From the NCBI RefSeq assembly GCF_013623775.1, contig NZ_JABFAM010000004.1, forward strand, positions 62,001 through 126,000: 64,000 bases of DNA, given 5' to 3'. This DNA is from Rufibacter sp. XAAS-G3-1. GTDB taxonomy: Bacteria; Bacteroidota; Bacteroidia; Cytophagales; Hymenobacteraceae. The notes beneath the pieces are model-generated. The model saw only the letters and a list, made by a program, of their open reading frames with translations, was not told where the DNA came from and ran no database searches. This document shows, in pieces, positions 16,861 to 26,678 of the stretch. Within the stretch, counting starts at the first letter, position 1. Each line of letters opens with the position of its first letter. The position numbers and the translations under genes were made by a program.

Positions 16861-17011
16861 GCGGAAAATACTAGAGGTAAAATACGTTTATTTTCAGGAC
16901 TGCTGCTCCTGGCAGATACGGAATTCCGGCCTCAGGAAAGGCGAGCACACCGGTTTGGCTTGAATTTGCGGCTGGCTGCCAAGGCAAATACCCTTTGTTC
17001 CGGTTCCTGAT

Positions 17012-17457
17012 TAGATAATACCCTATTGGGTTCCTTTCTGCGCTTTGGCCTCTGCCTGGAACTGGCTTCTTTGGAGGGATTGGCTGGTGCACGGAATATG
17101 CTGTTGCCTTGGCTTGTCCGCTTCTTTAGCGAGATTGGGAAGGGCACGCAGTTTGCTGTTGCCTTGGCTGGGCTGCTTTTCGCGTGGGTGCAAGTGCTGC
17201 ATTGTTTCATCTCTGGCGGTAAGCGCTCACGGCCGCGGGGCCCCGTCTTCCCCTCTCGCACTGCCCTTTCGGCCCGGGAAGTCTGTCTCGCTTAGCCTCG
17301 GCCTATCTATGGCCAAAAGCGAGGCGCGCTCGGGAAAGACTGGAACTGGGAAAGTAGCAGAAGCGGTGATGATAGAACCCGTAGAGACCAGGCATGCCTT
17401 GTCTCTACTATGCACTCCTTTCTCCTGCAAAGGCTAATTCCCCTCCTCAGAGTTCAT
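17012..17457. repeat. Diverged ~450-bp dispersed repeat, copy B
   Basis: Co-linear with copy A at 12655-13105, with an internal duplication of the CTGTTGCCTTGGCT stretch near 17100-17180 that copy A lacks. The GC-rich core is at 17220-17270. The final part of copy A (CACCAA...AATAATGGTGT) reappears only at 17724-17752, so copy B seems to have been split by insertion of about 250 bases that include the palindrome array at 17519-17640. A plus-strand frame (17045-17437) shares the AHGRGAPSSPLALPFRP peptide with copy A. No domain is recognisable. Together these repeats fill the 1,250-base gap 16606-17856. Confidence 0.6.
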
Positions 17458-17518
17458 TGTGTAAGGAAAGATGAGCGGCTATTTAGTTTCTGAAACTTCC
17501 AGAGAATCAAACCGCTGT

Positions 17519-17640
17519 ACCGCTCTTCCGGAGTTCCACTCCGGAAGCAACCTGCCGGGGAGTTCCACTCCCCTTCTTTTGCCCGTGGTTTCCGGCGGAG
17601 TGGAACTCCGCAGCAGACAGGTTCGGGAGTAGAACTTCCA
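17519..17640. repeat. Array of GGAGTTCCACTCC palindromes, copy 1
   Basis: Four short palindromes in 122 bases: CCGGAGTTCCACTCCGG, GGGGAGTTCCACTCCCC, CGGAGTGGAACTCCG and GGGAGTAGAACTTCC. The block is strongly similar to the reverse complement of 55698-55832. It appears inserted in the larger repeat copy B. Confidence 0.75.
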
Positions 17641-17784
17641 AACAGCGACAGCAGCAAAAGTTTCCTTACAAGATGAGCCTCGGAGGGATATGGGGGAGGT
17701 TCTAACGCTCACCATCTCCTTCAAAGGTGCACCAATCAATTGAATAATGGTGTAAGGAAAAGGAAGCAAACAGGCCCTAAAAAA

Positions 17785-17834
17785 ATCTGCCGTTTCTGGG
17801 CTGCTTTAGGTAAAACAGGCCAGAAACGGCAGAT
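17785..17834. repeat. GGCCTGTTTT-family hairpin with long arms
   Basis: The arms ATCTGCCGTTTCTGGGCTG and CAGGCCAGAAACGGCAGAT pair with one mismatch. It ends 23 bases past the stop codon of the SPOR lipoprotein gene, the last gene of the secA operon, where it probably marks the transcript end. Confidence 0.8.
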
Positions 17835-17856
17835 GAGTACGAGCAGACGCTACGGC

Positions 17857-18432
17857 TTACTTGGGAATATTGATGGTTTCCTGCACCAACAACGCATTGG
17901 GCAACAAATCCTGAATCTTGTTTAAGGCCGTTTGAGCCTCTACCCTGGTAAAGAAGTCGCCAATCTTGAGTTGGTAGGTGGGTTGTTTGTAGGTGAGGTA
18001 ATCTTTCTCCTCTGGTAACCGCGCCACAATGCTGTTCCGAAGATCCATGGCCGTTTTGCGCTCAATGCCGGTGTACGCCAGAATACGGTAGCCTGCGGCA
18101 TATTTGATGTTCTTGTTCACCTGCGCCACGCTGTCCAGGAGCAGGCTTACCTGCGGGCCTACATGGTTGGTGGGAACGGCCGGAGCTACTGGTTCGGCCC
18201 CACCTTTGGGGGCTGCCGGAAACGTAGGCCGGTATTTTTTGGTGTCTACCAGGGCAGCCGTACCTTCCCCTTTTTTCTCTCCACCTCTTTTGTCAGCGGA
18301 GCGACTATGGGAAGCAGCGGAACTGTCTCCGGCGTTGGAGGAACTGGAGGTACTGCCGGTGGCGGCACAGCTCATCATTGCGCCCAGGCAGAGGAAGGCA
18401 AAAAATCTGGATGTCATGTTTCTCCAAGTCAT
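17857..18432 (-). CDS. SPOR-domain lipoprotein
   Basis: A 191-residue envelope protein. The N-terminus is a lipoprotein signal with lipobox-like MMSC (cysteine near 22), then a low-complexity serine- and charge-rich linker (about 25-75) and a C-terminal SPOR-like domain (about 112-190; AAGYRILAYTGIERKTAMDLRNSI and YQLKIGDFFTRVEAQTALNKI). SPOR domains bind denuded peptidoglycan glycan strands, often at division sites. Its ATG overlaps the deoC stop in an ATGA, so translation is coupled to deoC and secA. An ATG five codons later (18417) is an alternative start. Confidence 0.78.
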   Translation of the reverse strand: MTWRNMTSRFFAFLCLGAMMSCAATGSTSSSSNAGDSSAASHSRSADKRGGEKKGEGTAALVDTKKYRPTFPAAPKGGAEPVAPAVPTNHVGPQVSLLLDSVAQVNKNIKYAAGYRILAYTGIERKTAMDLRNSIVARLPEEKDYLTYKQPTYQLKIGDFFTRVEAQTALNKIQDLLPNALLVQETINIPK

Positions 18433-19109
18433 AGCAATGAAACGCCGGAGGATGTTCCAATCCGGTCTGCTCCTGCGTTTACCAACGCAAGGGCGGCTTC
18501 CTTTGTTTTAATACCGCCAGAGGCTTTGATTTTGATGTGCTTCGGCAAGTTGGCCCGCATTAGCAGGACGTCTTCAGTCTGAGCCCCCGAAGCGGCATAC
18601 CCCGTAGAGGTTTTCACGTAATCCGCTTCGGCCTCCACGCATAATTTGCAGACCTGCACAATTTCCTCCGGAGAAAGCAACGCGGTTTCTATGATCACCT
18701 TCAGAATAGAATTCTTGAAGTGGCACAGCGTACTCAGTTCCTGCAGCTCAGACATGACCTCGTCCAACTTCCCAGATTTAAACGCCGCAATGTTCATGAC
18801 CACGTCAATCTCATTGGCACCCTCAGACAAGGCCTGGTGCGCCTCAAAAAACTTTACCTTGGCCAGTTGATACCCGAAGGGGAAGCCCACCACGGTGGCT
18901 ACCTGTACGCCGGTATCCTGCAAAGCCGCCACTGCCTGCCGCACAAAGCAAGGTGGCACGCACACCGCCGCGAACCGATATTGGATCGCTTCCTGGCAGA
19001 GTTGTGCCACCATGGCTTTGGTGGTTTCAGGCTTGAGCACCGTATGGTCTATATACGGTGCCAAGCTCTGTTCCGGAGAAATAAGGGTTTTAGTCTTCAA
19101 TGAGAACAC
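18429..19109 (-). CDS. deoC: Deoxyribose-phosphate aldolase
   Basis: A 226-residue class I aldolase cleaving 2-deoxy-D-ribose 5-phosphate to glyceraldehyde 3-phosphate and acetaldehyde in deoxynucleoside breakdown. Visible motifs are IDHTVLKPE near 20, VCVPPCFV near 50, VVGFPFGYQ near 73-81, [14 protein letters not shown] near 98-111, '[10 protein letters not shown]' with the Schiff-base lysine region near 137-145, [14 protein letters not shown] near 166-179 and IKASGGIKT near 197-205 with the second active-site lysine. The start at 19109 is a GTG that overlaps the secA 3' end; a TTG three codons on is an alternative. It overlaps the SPOR gene by four bases. Confidence 0.92.
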   Translation of the reverse strand: MFSLKTKTLISPEQSLAPYIDHTVLKPETTKAMVAQLCQEAIQYRFAAVCVPPCFVRQAVAALQDTGVQVATVVGFPFGYQLAKVKFFEAHQALSEGANEIDVVMNIAAFKSGKLDEVMSELQELSTLCHFKNSILKVIIETALLSPEEIVQVCKLCVEAEADYVKTSTGYAASGAQTEDVLLMRANLPKHIKIKASGGIKTKEAALALVNAGADRIGTSSGVSLL

Positions 19110-22100
19110 AACGGTTGTTGAGCAAATCGTTTTCCACGTTTTTGAACTTCACGTCCTTCATCACGCGGCCATCGGCGTATTGCACACTTACCTTGTCATT
19201 GCGGCCTATCACCTTCTCGGCTCTGAACGGCACCTGCTTGGGGGCAGGCGCCTGGGGCATAGCAGGCATGTTAGGCATGGAAGGGACGGTTTCTTCCAGC
19301 GTGGAATGCACCTCTTCTTTCTGCTCGTGCAATCTTGGCGGTCTTGGCGCTTGCGACAGACGTGCCTCCTGTACCGGAGCCGGTTGCTGCTCCTGAACCG
19401 GAAGATCTGCTTTGAACAGGAAGGAAACGGTTTCTTCGTTCACCTTGCTGATCATGCGCTTGAACAGCTCAAATGATTCAAATTTGTAGATCAACAACGG
19501 GTCTTTCTGCTCATACACCGCATTCTGCACACTTTGCTTCAGGTCGTCCATCTCGCGGAGGTGCTGCGTCCAGGCTTGATCAATGGTAGCCAGCGTGATC
19601 ACTTTCTCCACGGTCTTGATCAACTCACGGCCGTGGGTATTCACCACTTTCTCCAGATTGGCTACGGCGGTGATCTGCTTACGTCCATCAGAGAAAGGCA
19701 CGGCTATGTTCTCAATCATCGGCCCACGGTTGGCATAGATATCCGCCATAATAGGGGCAGATTGCTCCATAATCTGCTGGTTCTTGGCCAGGTAGAAATC
19801 CAACGCCTCGTTGTACAGACGATCCATCAACACATCTACGGATTGTCCGGTCAGTTCTGCCGCGGAGATCGCGGAGTTGAAACCGTACACTCTAATGATG
19901 TGCAACAGGAAGTCTTCATGGTTGCCGGTGGCTTTGTACGTCTGCACAATGTCCTCAGCCACGTCATAGATCATGTTCCAGATGTCCAGCTCCAGGCGCT
20001 CGCCGTACAGGGCGTTGCGGCGGCGCTTGTACACCACCTCGCGCTGGGCGTTCATCACGTCATCGTACTCTAGTAGGCGCTTCCGGGTACCGAAGTTGTT
20101 TTCCTCTACCTTCTTCTGGGCTCTCTCAATGGAGTTGGTGATCATGGAGTGTTGAATCACTTCGCCCTCTTCCAGCCCCATTCTGTCCATCAATTTGGCA
20201 ATACGGTCAGAACCGAATAACCGCATCAAGCTGTCTTCCAGCGACACGAAGAACTGGGAAGATCCCGGGTCTCCCTGACGACCAGAACGACCCCGCAACT
20301 GACGGTCTACCCGGCGCGACTCATGGCGCTCAGTACCAATAATGGCTAACCCGCCTGCAGCTTTAGATTCAGGGGCCAATTTTATATCTGTACCACGGCC
20401 CGCCATGTTGGTGGCAATGGTCACGGCGCTCGGCTTACCAGCTTCGGCCACAATCTCTGCTTCCCGTTGGTGATGCTTCGCGTTTAGAACTTGGTGCGTG
20501 ATGCCGCGCATTTTAAGCATTCGGCTTACCAATTCAGAAATTTCTACGGAAGTGGTACCCACCAGCACCGGCCGGCCCAGTTTGGTTAACTCCTGGATTT
20601 CCTCGGCTACGGCGTTGTACTTCTCACGGGTGGTTTTGTAGACCTTGTCGTGCTCGTCTTTGCGCTGGGCGACGCGGTTGGTAGGAATTACGACTACGTC
20701 CAGCTTGTAGATTTCCCAGAACTCCCCGGCCTCCGTCTCGGCCGTACCGGTCATACCGGCCAGCTTGTGGTACATTCTGAAGTAGTTCTGCAAGGTCACC
20801 GTGGCGTAGGTTTGCGTGGCATCTTCCACGCGCACGTTCTCTTTCGCCTCAATGGCCTGGTGCAAGCCGTCTGAGTACCGACGGCCTTCCATTACCCGAC
20901 CCGTCTGCTCGTCCACAATTTTCACCTTGTGGTCATCGGTTACAATGTACTCGGTGTCTTTCTCAAACAGCGTGTAGGCCTTGAGCAACTGGTTGATGGT
21001 GTGCACCCGCTGTGACTTCTCCTGGTAGTCTTGGATCAGTTTTTCTTTCTGGTGCAGTTTATCGTCGGCAGAGAGTTCTTTATGGTTCTCAATGTTGGCC
21101 AGTTCCGTCCCGATGTCTGGCAAGATGAACAAAGCTGGATCTTCGCCCTGGCCTGTGATCAAGTCAATGCCTTTTTCCGTTAATTCAATCTGGTTGTGTT
21201 TCTCGTCAATGGTGAAGTACAAAGGCTTGTCTGCCTCTGGCATCTGGCGCGAATGGTCTTGCAGGTAGAAGGCCTCGGTCTTCAGCAAAATCTGGCGCAC
21301 GCCGGTCTCACTCAGGAATTTGATCAAGGGCTTGTTCTTGGGCAAACCACGGTAGGCTCTGAACAAGGCCAGACCACCTTCTTTGTCGTTGCCTTCTTTG
21401 ATGAGGCGTTTGGCTTCTACCAGGTAATTACTCACCAATTTCCGCTGCGCTTCCACCAGCATGGCTACCCGTGGGCGTAACACATAGAATTCGTGCTCAT
21501 CGCCGCGCGGCACCGGGCCAGAGATAATCAGCGGGGTACGGGCATCGTCAATCAACACGGAGTCTACCTCATCTACCATGGCGTAGTGGTGCTTGCGCTG
21601 CACCAGTTCACCGGGCTCGCGGGACATGTTGTCGCGCAGGTAGTCAAACCCGAACTCGTTGTTGGTACCGTAGGTAATATCGGCTAAATACGCGTTGCGG
21701 CGGGCATCTGTGTTGGGTTGGTGCTTGTCAATACAGTCAATGGTGATGCCGTGGAACTCAAACAGCGGGGCCATCCACTCAGAGTCACGCTTGGCCAGGT
21801 AGTCGTTCACGGTTACCACGTGCACGCCGCGTTTGGCCAGGGCGTTCAGGAAGGCCGGCAGGGTGGCCACCAGAGTTTTCCCTTCACCGGTGGCCATCTC
21901 GGCAATTTTACCTTGGTGCAAGACAATGCCGCCAATCAGCTGCACGTCATAGTGCAGCATGTCCCAGATCACCTCAGTACCGGCGGCTAGCCAACGGTTG
22001 GCCCAAACGGCCTGGTCGCCGTTAATCTGCACGTTAGGTTTGCGCGACGCGAAGGTGCGGTCAAGGTCTGTGGCGGTTACGGTTAACTGGCCGTTTTCCT

Positions 22101-22479
22101 TGAAGCGGCGGGCGGTTTCTTTTACAATGGCAAAGGCCTGCGGCAGCACTTCCATGAGCACTACTTCCAGGTCTCTGTTACGATCTTTCTCCAGGCCGTC
22201 AATCTCGGTGAAGATTTCTTCCTTCTGGGCGATATCCAACTCCGGCTCGTTCTCTATGCGTTGGTAAAGAACCGTTACTTTATCATCAATGGGCTTGAGA
22301 CGCTCCGCGATAACGGCTTGCACCTCCTGGGTACGGGCCCGCAGTTGGTCATCAGAAAGGGAAGTGAGTTTGGCGAACTCCTGGTTGATGAGCGTTACGT
22401 ACGGCAGTACGATCTTGATATCCCGCTCCGATTTGGTTCCGAAAATCTTAGCGACCGTCTTCCCAACAAAGTCAAACAT
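19090..22479 (-). CDS. secA: Preprotein translocase ATPase SecA
   Basis: A 1,129-residue motor driving proteins through SecYEG. Nucleotide-binding domain 1 carries [16 protein letters not shown] near 190-205 and the DEVD box in [17 protein letters not shown] near 301-317. An expanded insertion around 330-470 gives the long Bacteroidota-type SecA. The helicase-like domain 2 has [15 protein letters not shown] and [12 protein letters not shown], and [17 protein letters not shown] near 735. The C-terminal linker is proline- and glutamine-rich, and the usual zinc-binding CxCxnCH tail is absent: the protein ends in NNRCVLIED. It is the first gene of an operon with deoC and a SPOR lipoprotein. Confidence 0.97.
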   Translation of the reverse strand: MFDFVGKTVAKIFGTKSERDIKIVLPYVTLINQEFAKLTSLSDDQLRARTQEVQAVIAERLKPIDDKVTVLYQRIENEPELDIAQKEEIFTEIDGLEKDRNRDLEVVLMEVLPQAFAIVKETARRFKENGQLTVTATDLDRTFASRKPNVQINGDQAVWANRWLAAGTEVIWDMLHYDVQLIGGIVLHQGKIAEMATGEGKTLVATLPAFLNALAKRGVHVVTVNDYLAKRDSEWMAPLFEFHGITIDCIDKHQPNTDARRNAYLADITYGTNNEFGFDYLRDNMSREPGELVQRKHHYAMVDEVDSVLIDDARTPLIISGPVPRGDEHEFYVLRPRVAMLVEAQRKLVSNYLVEAKRLIKEGNDKEGGLALFRAYRGLPKNKPLIKFLSETGVRQILLKTEAFYLQDHSRQMPEADKPLYFTIDEKHNQIELTEKGIDLITGQGEDPALFILPDIGTELANIENHKELSADDKLHQKEKLIQDYQEKSQRVHTINQLLKAYTLFEKDTEYIVTDDHKVKIVDEQTGRVMEGRRYSDGLHQAIEAKENVRVEDATQTYATVTLQNYFRMYHKLAGMTGTAETEAGEFWEIYKLDVVVIPTNRVAQRKDEHDKVYKTTREKYNAVAEEIQELTKLGRPVLVGTTSVEISELVSRMLKMRGITHQVLNAKHHQREAEIVAEAGKPSAVTIATNMAGRGTDIKLAPESKAAGGLAIIGTERHESRRVDRQLRGRSGRQGDPGSSQFFVSLEDSLMRLFGSDRIAKLMDRMGLEEGEVIQHSMITNSIERAQKKVEENNFGTRKRLLEYDDVMNAQREVVYKRRRNALYGERLELDIWNMIYDVAEDIVQTYKATGNHEDFLLHIIRVYGFNSAISAAELTGQSVDVLMDRLYNEALDFYLAKNQQIMEQSAPIMADIYANRGPMIENIAVPFSDGRKQITAVANLEKVVNTHGRELIKTVEKVITLATIDQAWTQHLREMDDLKQSVQNAVYEQKDPLLIYKFESFELFKRMISKVNEETVSFLFKADLPVQEQQPAPVQEARLSQAPRPPRLHEQKEEVHSTLEETVPSMPNMPAMPQAPAPKQVPFRAEKVIGRNDKVSVQYADGRVMKDVKFKNVENDLLNNRCVLIED

Positions 22480-22512
22480 ATAGAACTAGTTAAAATTTAC
22501 TTGAATCAATCT

Positions 22513-22520
22513 CAAAAATA
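22513..22520 (-). promoter_or_regulatory. Putative -7 promoter box of secA
   Basis: TATTTTTG on the minus strand, 33 bases upstream of the secA ATG, matching TAnnTTTG. A TTG lies at 22535-22537 but only about 14 bases away, shorter than the usual -33/-7 spacing. Confidence 0.45.
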
Positions 22521-22650
22521 CGCGGTTTTTCCGACAATTTTCTATCTAGCTAAAACAATACCACTTACACATTAGTGCCCCAACCCTGACGGGATGGCAG
22601 AGAAAGTCAAAATCTGGTAAAAATGGCTAGTAACGGATAAAGAGCCGGAT

Positions 22651-22694
22651 AGCTGTTTTGAAGCTTCTTTTAGAAAAGCGGCCTTAAAACAGCT
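22651..22694. repeat. GGCCTGTTTT-family hairpin repeat
   Basis: AGCTGTTTTGAAGCTTCTTTT / AGAAAAGCGGCCTTAAAACAGCT; the outer AGCTGTTTT / AAAACAGCT arms pair perfectly. It lies in the 584-base gap between secA and the GH1-RmlD gene. Confidence 0.65.
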
Positions 22695-22749
22695 TTCTTC
22701 CGCGTAGGCACGGGTACAGCAGCATGCCCGCCACCTTTGCGGCAGGCAC

Positions 22750-22916
22750 CTCACCCCCAGCCTCCCAGGGAGAGGGGAGCCCCGATGCTGCGTTTATGGG
22801 CTGTTTTTATGAAAACGGGCGGAAAACGCCGGAAACCTTTGGGGTCTTGGAGACCACCGGTGTAGCATCTACTGGTGCGCGTCTCCAGACTTGCCGGGAG
22901 CCACGGGCAGTGTTGC
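22750..22916. repeat. Composite palindromic repeat block
   Basis: Starts with CTCACCCCCAGCCTCCCAGG, the reverse complement of the GGGGCTGGGGGTGAGG module, followed by a GGCCTGTTTT-type hairpin at 22790-22829 (GCGTTTATGGGCTGTTTTT / GAAAACGGGCGGAAAACGC) and a partial copy of the CTCCAGACTCGCCGGGAACC module at 22880-22910. Same module order as other blocks in the window. Confidence 0.65.
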
Positions 22917-22996
22917 GGAAGTTTAGGGTTAGGGGTAGCGTTTTTACAGGAAAATGGCGTAACCTTCTTATCTGAAAGCAAAGCCAGCACAACAGA

Positions 22997-23046
22997 AAAG
23001 CCTGTTTTTAGCCTGATTTCGGAAAAACAGGCTAAAAACAGGCTTT
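22997..23046. repeat. Perfect-stem hairpin after GH1-RmlD operon
   Basis: The arms AAAGCCTGTTTTTAGCCTG and CAGGCTAAAAACAGGCTTT pair perfectly over 19 bases around a 12-base centre. It ends 18 bases downstream of the GH1-RmlD stop codon. This is the clearest case where locus-specific outer bases are kept complementary. Confidence 0.85.
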
Positions 23047-23063
23047 AAGTATAGAGAACGCGC

Positions 23064-25301
23064 TTACGCCTGAGCGGCAAACCTCATTTCGTCTTCTGGT
23101 TGGTTTATTGGCCGGAAATTGACTTCGCTGGCCCTGATAAACCGCCGCAAAGCATCTTCTACGGTTGGCAAGAGACCTCTTTTACTTGTTCCCAGTGCTG
23201 ACGAAGCTGGCCGGGCGGCTGGCAAGTTGAAACTGGCCTGTGCAACAGGGTGTAGCCAAGGGTCTGCCTCAAGGCCCGCCAGTTTGGCTGCCAACTCCGC
23301 TAACTGGGCCCAGCTATAGGTGCCTTGGTTGGCCAGATGCCAGATGCCGTTTTCCCCGTCAATAAGTAAATCTAAGGTGGTGTTCACCAAATCTGGCACG
23401 TACGTGGGCGTGATAAAGCTGTCCTCCGCGGCTTTGAACGTTTCTTGGTGCGCAATGGCCCGCAGGGCGTGGTACACAAAGTTATGTTCGTCCCAGGGCC
23501 CGAAGAAGGCACTGGTTCTAATAACCAACGCACCCGGCATGGCGGCTAGTACCTGCTCCTCAGCCAATGCTTTGCTGGAGCCGTACACATTCAGCGGATT
23601 GGTTTTATCTTCTTCGGTATAAAGCGTTTGCTTCTCGCCGTCAAAAACCAAATCTGAAGAAAAGGTGACCAACCCAATGTTCTGCGCCTGGCAGACCTTC
23701 GCCAGCACGGCTGGCCCCAGCGTGTTTTCGCGGGAGCAGGCTTCCGGCTCATTTTCAGCGTCGTCTACGCGCACGTAACCGGCGGTATTCACCAAGGCCC
23801 AAGGGCGATACTTCAAGATAGTCTGCTCAACCGAAGACTCATCCGTAATATCCATGTCCTGCCGGGACAGTAGCACGTACGGAATGCCCCGTACATCGCA
23901 GAGACGGGCAAACGCCCGGCCTAACGTACCGGTGGCTCCGGTGATCAACATTGGCTGCACGCCGATGGTCTCTTTCTGCTTCTGCTCATTGGAAGATACG
24001 TCCCACACCTCAGGGCACTCTGACAGCGGCGGATACATGCTGCGGCAGGCACGTTTCCACCAGCCGTCAATTCCCAGCAAGGGGTGTCGCTCTTCTCCGG
24101 CAGACACGCCGCGCAGGAATTTGGACACGGCAGTTTGGGCAGGAACACCGCTGCGGAGGTCAAATACCCCCATCTCATAATGTCCGCTGTTTTGCGTGAG
24201 CAGGCTGTTCCAATCATAGGCTCCCAGCAACGTCCAGGCGGTGACCCCCCGTATGTTTTTGCCCTGATTTCTCAAAAACGAGGCAGAATCCCATACCTCG
24301 GCAAACCAGCGCATCTGTTCTTCGCGGGTGCAGCATAAGTGGGCTTCGGTGATGGCCACCGGAATGTCATAGCGGGCACACACTTGTTCCAGAATCTGCT
24401 GCACCCCTAACGGCGAAGCAGCCTGTACCCGCACGGCTTCCACATCCGCGTAGCGGTGTTTCCCGTTACTGCCGTGGGTGTGCCAGGGGTAGTCAATGAT
24501 GCGCTCGTCTAAGTACCGCTCACTGGTGACGTAGTAGTTTACCCCAATCACGTTGGGCGGGCAAGGATGCTGTACCAGTTCCAGCAGGGCTGCTTCGGGC
24601 ACTTGGTGTAAGCGCAGATACGGCCACAAAGGATGTTGCTGGTCTACTTTCCCGCAGAGCAAATCCCAGGAAAGCCACCGCCGATGGTTCTCAAAATCTG
24701 CCTGGTACTGCAAGGCAGGCGTACTGTGAGAATAGCCAAGGTCATCGGTCTGCACCAATTGGGCATGAGGGTTCACTTCCCTGATGGCCTGCATGGCCAG
24801 CTTGGTACCGTTGATTTGGTTTAGTAACGCTTTGGCAAAGGAGGCGTCGTCTTTGGTGTGCGGATACCAGAAACCGTATAATGCGCTGAACCGGGCGGTG
24901 GTTAGTGGTTCATTGACGGGGGTGTAGTAATTTACCCACGGAAATTGCTGCGCGACGGAGCGCGCGTACTGCGCAAATTTCTGGGGAAAATTGTCGTCCA
25001 GTAAGTTGGTATACCGGGGGCCGCTGCCATGATGCAGCAGCCCCACGATAGGGTCTATGTTTACTTCCCGAAGCCTGTTCAGCCGTGCAGTTGCCCAGCT
25101 CCAATCTTGTTGCTCCGGATGCTCTGGGGCTACACTTTCCCACAGAACCGGGTACCGCAGTTTCTTGATCCCTAACTCAGCAAAAAGGTCTAAGTCAGTA
25201 ATCCGTTGCGCATGCCCGCTCTGTGCAAGCTGGTCAAAGTACTGGTCACCTACGCGGTTGACGGTACACTCAACGCCTCCCCAAAGCTCAATGTTTGCCA
25301 T
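23064..25301 (-). CDS. GH1 glycosidase-RmlD reductase fusion protein
   Basis: A 745-residue cytoplasmic protein with two intact catalytic domains in one uninterrupted frame. Residues 1-400 are a family 1 glycosyl hydrolase TIM barrel with acid/base Glu131 (YTPVNEPLT) and nucleophile Glu319 (AITEAHL). A linker (about 400-450) leads to an RmlD-like sugar-nucleotide reductase/epimerase with GATGTLG at 455-461, SSDLVFDG at 548-555 and the YxxxK pair Tyr573/Lys577. RmlD enzymes reduce dTDP-4-keto-6-deoxy sugars. It overlaps UDP-galactopyranose mutase by 14 bases, so both are in one operon with a glycosyltransferase. A role in building or editing a surface glycan is inferred; why a glycosidase is fused to a sugar-nucleotide reductase is unknown. 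No signal peptide. Confidence 0.88.
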   Translation of the reverse strand: MANIELWGGVECTVNRVGDQYFDQLAQSGHAQRITDLDLFAELGIKKLRYPVLWESVAPEHPEQQDWSWATARLNRLREVNIDPIVGLLHHGSGPRYTNLLDDNFPQKFAQYARSVAQQFPWVNYYTPVNEPLTTARFSALYGFWYPHTKDDASFAKALLNQINGTKLAMQAIREVNPHAQLVQTDDLGYSHSTPALQYQADFENHRRWLSWDLLCGKVDQQHPLWPYLRLHQVPEAALLELVQHPCPPNVIGVNYYVTSERYLDERIIDYPWHTHGSNGKHRYADVEAVRVQAASPLGVQQILEQVCARYDIPVAITEAHLCCTREEQMRWFAEVWDSASFLRNQGKNIRGVTAWTLLGAYDWNSLLTQNSGHYEMGVFDLRSGVPAQTAVSKFLRGVSAGEERHPLLGIDGWWKRACRSMYPPLSECPEVWDVSSNEQKQKETIGVQPMLITGATGTLGRAFARLCDVRGIPYVLLSRQDMDITDESSVEQTILKYRPWALVNTAGYVRVDDAENEPEACSRENTLGPAVLAKVCQAQNIGLVTFSSDLVFDGEKQTLYTEEDKTNPLNVYGSSKALAEEQVLAAMPGALVIRTSAFFGPWDEHNFVYHALRAIAHQETFKAAEDSFITPTYVPDLVNTTLDLLIDGENGIWHLANQGTYSWAQLAELAAKLAGLEADPWLHPVAQASFNLPAARPASSALGTSKRGLLPTVEDALRRFIRASEVNFRPINQPEDEMRFAAQA

Positions 25302-26505
25302 TCGGACTCAATTTGGTGGAACTTCCGTTTAGGGTGGCAGCACCGCCGTTCAAAGCCTCACGCACCACTTTGGGTAATACATCCACTCCGTCTACCAATG
25401 GCTTGCCTACTTTGTCTTTTTCGGTCAGCTTTTTGTGTACGGTAAGCGCCTGGGCCACTACTTGGTCCATGTTGTAGTACTTGTAAGTGGCCAGACGGCC
25501 CACAAAATGCACATTAGGCGTCGCATCGGCTAGCTTCTTGTATTTGTTGTATAGCTCAGCGTTCTCTGGCTTAGGTACCGGATAGTACGGGTCTCCCTCG
25601 GCCCGGGGGAATTCATACACCAGGCTGGTTTTGGCATGCTGCTGACCAGTCAAATATTTGAACTCCGTTACGCGGGTGTACAACTGCTCATTAGGGTAGT
25701 TCACCACGGCCACCGGCTGGAATACTTCTTTGTTCACGGTCTCGTGCTTGAACTCCAGGGAGCGGTACGGCAGTTTTCCGTATTTGAAATCGAAATACTC
25801 GTCTACCGGGCCGGTGTAGATCATCTCCTTGAACGGAATCATGTCAATGATCTCGTGGTAGTCTGTGTTGAGCATGATCTTGATGTTGGGATGATCCAGC
25901 ATCTTCTCAAACATTTTGGTGAATCCGTGCAACGGCATGGCCTGATAGGTATCTGTGAAATACCGGTCATCGCGGTTGGTGCGGGTAGGCACCCGTGAGG
26001 TCACCGATTTGTCCAGCTCAGACGGATCCATGCCCCACTGCTTGCGGGTGTAGTTCTTGAAGAACTTCTCGTACAACTCGCGGCCCACTTTGCTTACCAC
26101 CACGTCTTCTGACGTGCGGATGTTGTCTACCCTCTCGGCGACAGATTCAAAGAACTTGTCCAGCTCAAAAGACGTGAGGTTAAGCCCGTACAGTTTGTTG
26201 ATGGTGTCCAGGTTAATAGGCATAGGCACCTGCTGCCCGTCTACGCTGGCCAGTACGCGGTGCTCATACGGGCGCCACTCTGTGAACTGACCCAGGTACT
26301 CAAATACTTCTTTGGAGTTGGTGTGGAAAATGTGCGGCCCGTACTTGTGCACCAGAATCCCGTCTTCGTTATAATGGTCATAGGCGTTACCGGCAATGTG
26401 CGGACGTTTGTCTATGATTAATACTTTTTTGTTGGAATACGTGGCTAAGCGCTCGGCTAGTACGCTCCCGGCAAATCCTGCCCCTACAATCAGATAGTCG
26501 AACAT
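25288..26505 (-). CDS. glf: UDP-galactopyranose mutase
   Basis: A 405-residue FAD enzyme interconverting UDP-galactopyranose and UDP-galactofuranose, the donor for galactofuranose in surface glycans. The FAD-binding GAGFAGSVLAERL is at 8-20, followed by IDKRPHIAGNAYD near 32-44, KYGPHIFHTNSKEV near 54-67, and the substrate-loop region KQWGMDPSELDKSVTSRVP near 156-174. Further signatures are YTGPVDEYFDFKYGKLPYRSLEF near 231-253 and VGRLATYKYYNMDQVVAQAL near 337-356. Length is normal. It overlaps the downstream GH1-RmlD gene by 14 bases and lies 173 bases after a glycosyltransferase gene. Confidence 0.95.
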   Translation of the reverse strand: MFDYLIVGAGFAGSVLAERLATYSNKKVLIIDKRPHIAGNAYDHYNEDGILVHKYGPHIFHTNSKEVFEYLGQFTEWRPYEHRVLASVDGQQVPMPINLDTINKLYGLNLTSFELDKFFESVAERVDNIRTSEDVVVSKVGRELYEKFFKNYTRKQWGMDPSELDKSVTSRVPTRTNRDDRYFTDTYQAMPLHGFTKMFEKMLDHPNIKIMLNTDYHEIIDMIPFKEMIYTGPVDEYFDFKYGKLPYRSLEFKHETVNKEVFQPVAVVNYPNEQLYTRVTEFKYLTGQQHAKTSLVYEFPRAEGDPYYPVPKPENAELYNKYKKLADATPNVHFVGRLATYKYYNMDQVVAQALTVHKKLTEKDKVGKPLVDGVDVLPKVVREALNGGAATLNGSSTKLSPNGKH

Positions 26506-26608
26506 ATATTTATTGGGCTAAAGTTATTTTCATTTTATATTGATTTGCTGCTATGCCTACATAGCATCTCTCCGCTCTCTCCCGCGGGAGAGAAGATCCT
26601 GCTTCCTT

Positions 26609-26639
26609 CGTTTTGGGGCTGATTTTTAGAAAGTAAGCT
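26609..26639. repeat. Degenerate GGCCTGTTTT-family hairpin
   Basis: CGTTTTGGGGCTGATTTTT followed by AGAAAGTAAGCT; the right arm is decayed. It lies between the glycosyltransferase stop and the glf start, just after a TCTCTCCCGCGGGAGAGA palindrome (26576-26593). Confidence 0.5.
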
Positions 26640-26678
26640 GCTTCCCTCTTGCCGGTTGCCTCCTGGTTGAAGCAAAAT

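Noticed and set aside
19534-20073. Long open frame antisense to secA
   Set aside because: Lies wholly inside the intact secA coding frame; its composition mirrors the codon pattern of the opposite strand and it has no domain.
23064-25301. GH1-RmlD fusion as two genes merged by a sequence error
   Set aside because: The frame is continuous through a 50-residue linker with no stop or homopolymer at the junction, and both domains keep their catalytic residues, so a true fusion is more likely.
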